Source: Microbacterium sp. (lineage in GTDB: Bacteria > Actinomycetota > Actinomycetes > Actinomycetales > Microbacteriaceae). From it: a stretch of DNA of 64,000 nt. A program made the position numbers and the translations under genes. The notes under the pieces are model-generated. The model saw only the letters and a program-made list of their open reading frames with translations, was not told where the DNA came from and did not search any database. The stretch covers positions 62,001-126,000 of the forward strand of contig NZ_JAPSHY010000002.1 in assembly GCF_031179285.1 (NCBI RefSeq), in the 5' to 3' direction. How positions within the stretch are numbered: position 1 is the stretch's first letter; each line of letters opens with the position of its first letter. Below, piece by piece: positions 63,647 to 64,000 of the stretch.

Positions 63647-64000
63647 ATGCACGATCTGGACCTCGAAGCACTCCTCGATGTGGAACGGCGTGGCTGGGAC
63701 TCGCTCTGCGCGTCGCGGGGCGGGCGATTCTACGGCGAATTGATGACGGCGGGTGCGGTGATGGTGCTCGTCAACGGGATGGTCCTCGACCGCGAAACCA
63801 TCCGATCGTCCCTCGATGGGTCGCCGGCATGGGATCGGTACGAGATCGATGATGCGCAGGTCGTTCCCGTCGGGGCGGATGCCGCAGCGCTGGTCTATCG
63901 GGCGCGAGCCGAGCGCGCCGGCGAGGCGCCCTTCGTCGCGCTGATGTCGAGCGTGTACGTCCGTCGATGGGCAGTTGCGTCTCGCGCTCTACCAGCAGAC
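63647..64000 (+). CDS. SnoaL/DUF4440-like protein, partial at window end, probable frameshift
   Basis: ATG 63647 opens LEALLDVERRGWDSLCASRG, GAVMVLVNGMVLDRETI and ALMSSVYVR, the NTF2-like DUF4440 pattern. Near 63965 the frame runs into RWAVASRALPAD, whereas one base over it reads DGQLRLALYQQT, the expected family ending. One base too many would explain it. The 3' end is outside the window. Not in the ORF track. Confidence 0.65.
   Translation, partial: MHDLDLEALLDVERRGWDSLCASRGGRFYGELMTAGAVMVLVNGMVLDRETIRSSLDGSPAWDRYEIDDAQVVPVGADAAALVYRARAERAGEAPFVALMSSVYVRRWAVASRALPAD

Overview
The window is high-GC actinobacterial chromosome. Gene content (dense Shine-Dalgarno-led operons with ATGA/GTGA overlaps, many apparently leaderless genes with a TANNNT box six bases before the start codon, a RamB-like regulator beside GTP-dependent pckG, a DUF222/HNH gene, an LPXTG surface protein) fits Microbacteriaceae, most likely Microbacterium or a close relative. 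This placement is inference from gene content, not from a marker gene. No rRNA, tRNA, CRISPR array, complete insertion sequence or prophage was seen.

Layout. 0-2.5 kb: 3' part of a cell-wall-anchored protein with five DUF11-like repeats. 2.6-5.4 kb: IclR regulator divergent from a 3-hydroxybenzoate 4-monooxygenase-like flavoprotein, with two tandem GTTC-N7-GAAC sites between them. 5.4-8.9 kb: ABC-2 transporter plus DesK/LuxR-type two-component system. 9.0-13.2 kb: a broken VOC gene, a repeat patch, a ThDP enzyme and an ATP-dependent DNA ligase. 13.5-18.1 kb: paaABCDE plus a crotonase, the upper phenylacetate pathway, preceded by a PaaR-like operator. 18.9-24.0 kb: IclR regulator divergent from dhaK-dhaL-dhaM, where DhaM is fused to HPr and a complete PTS enzyme I. 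24.2-26.3 kb: RecQ helicase with a C-terminal phosphoribosyltransferase-like domain. 26.5-35.0 kb: one tightly overlapping seven-gene operon, E1alpha-E1beta-E2 of a branched-chain-type 2-oxoacid dehydrogenase followed by paaJ-paaF-paaH-paaZ, flanked by Lrp and TetR regulators. 36-41 kb: HAD phosphatase, DHA2 exporter, and an RpiR/BadF-kinase/MurQ amino-sugar recycling set. 41.4-44.5 kb: three consecutive frameshifted genes (ECF sigma factor, its membrane partner, DUF222/HNH). 44.7-49.9 kb: SDR, AlkZ-like protein, RamB-like regulator and pckG. 50-54.6 kb: ABC exporter with small HTH regulator, MHS symporter, LacI remnant, small membrane protein. 54.7-59.3 kb: FMN riboswitch-controlled ribD-ribE-ribBA-ribH and a Fpg-type glycosylase. 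59.6-64 kb: mfd, a VOC protein, and a SnoaL-like gene running off the edge.

How it works together. The core theme is aromatic and acyl-CoA catabolism. The Paa monooxygenase makes the ring epoxide of phenylacetyl-CoA, the crotonase isomerises it, PaaZ opens and oxidises it, and PaaF/H/J degrade the chain. Co-transcription of a 2-oxoacid dehydrogenase with the lower pathway suggests acyl-CoA supply from 2-oxo acids. Several regulators (IclR twice, Lrp, TetR, RpiR, small HTH) sit next to readable palindromes, so the window contains unusually many testable regulator-operator pairs.

Most unusual items: the recurrent leaderless promoter geometry, a dispersed 60-bp hairpin found twice with stem changes, a 158-bp intergenic repeat, a cluster of frameshifts all of the same sense, and the DhaM-HPr-EI and RecQ-PRTase fusions.
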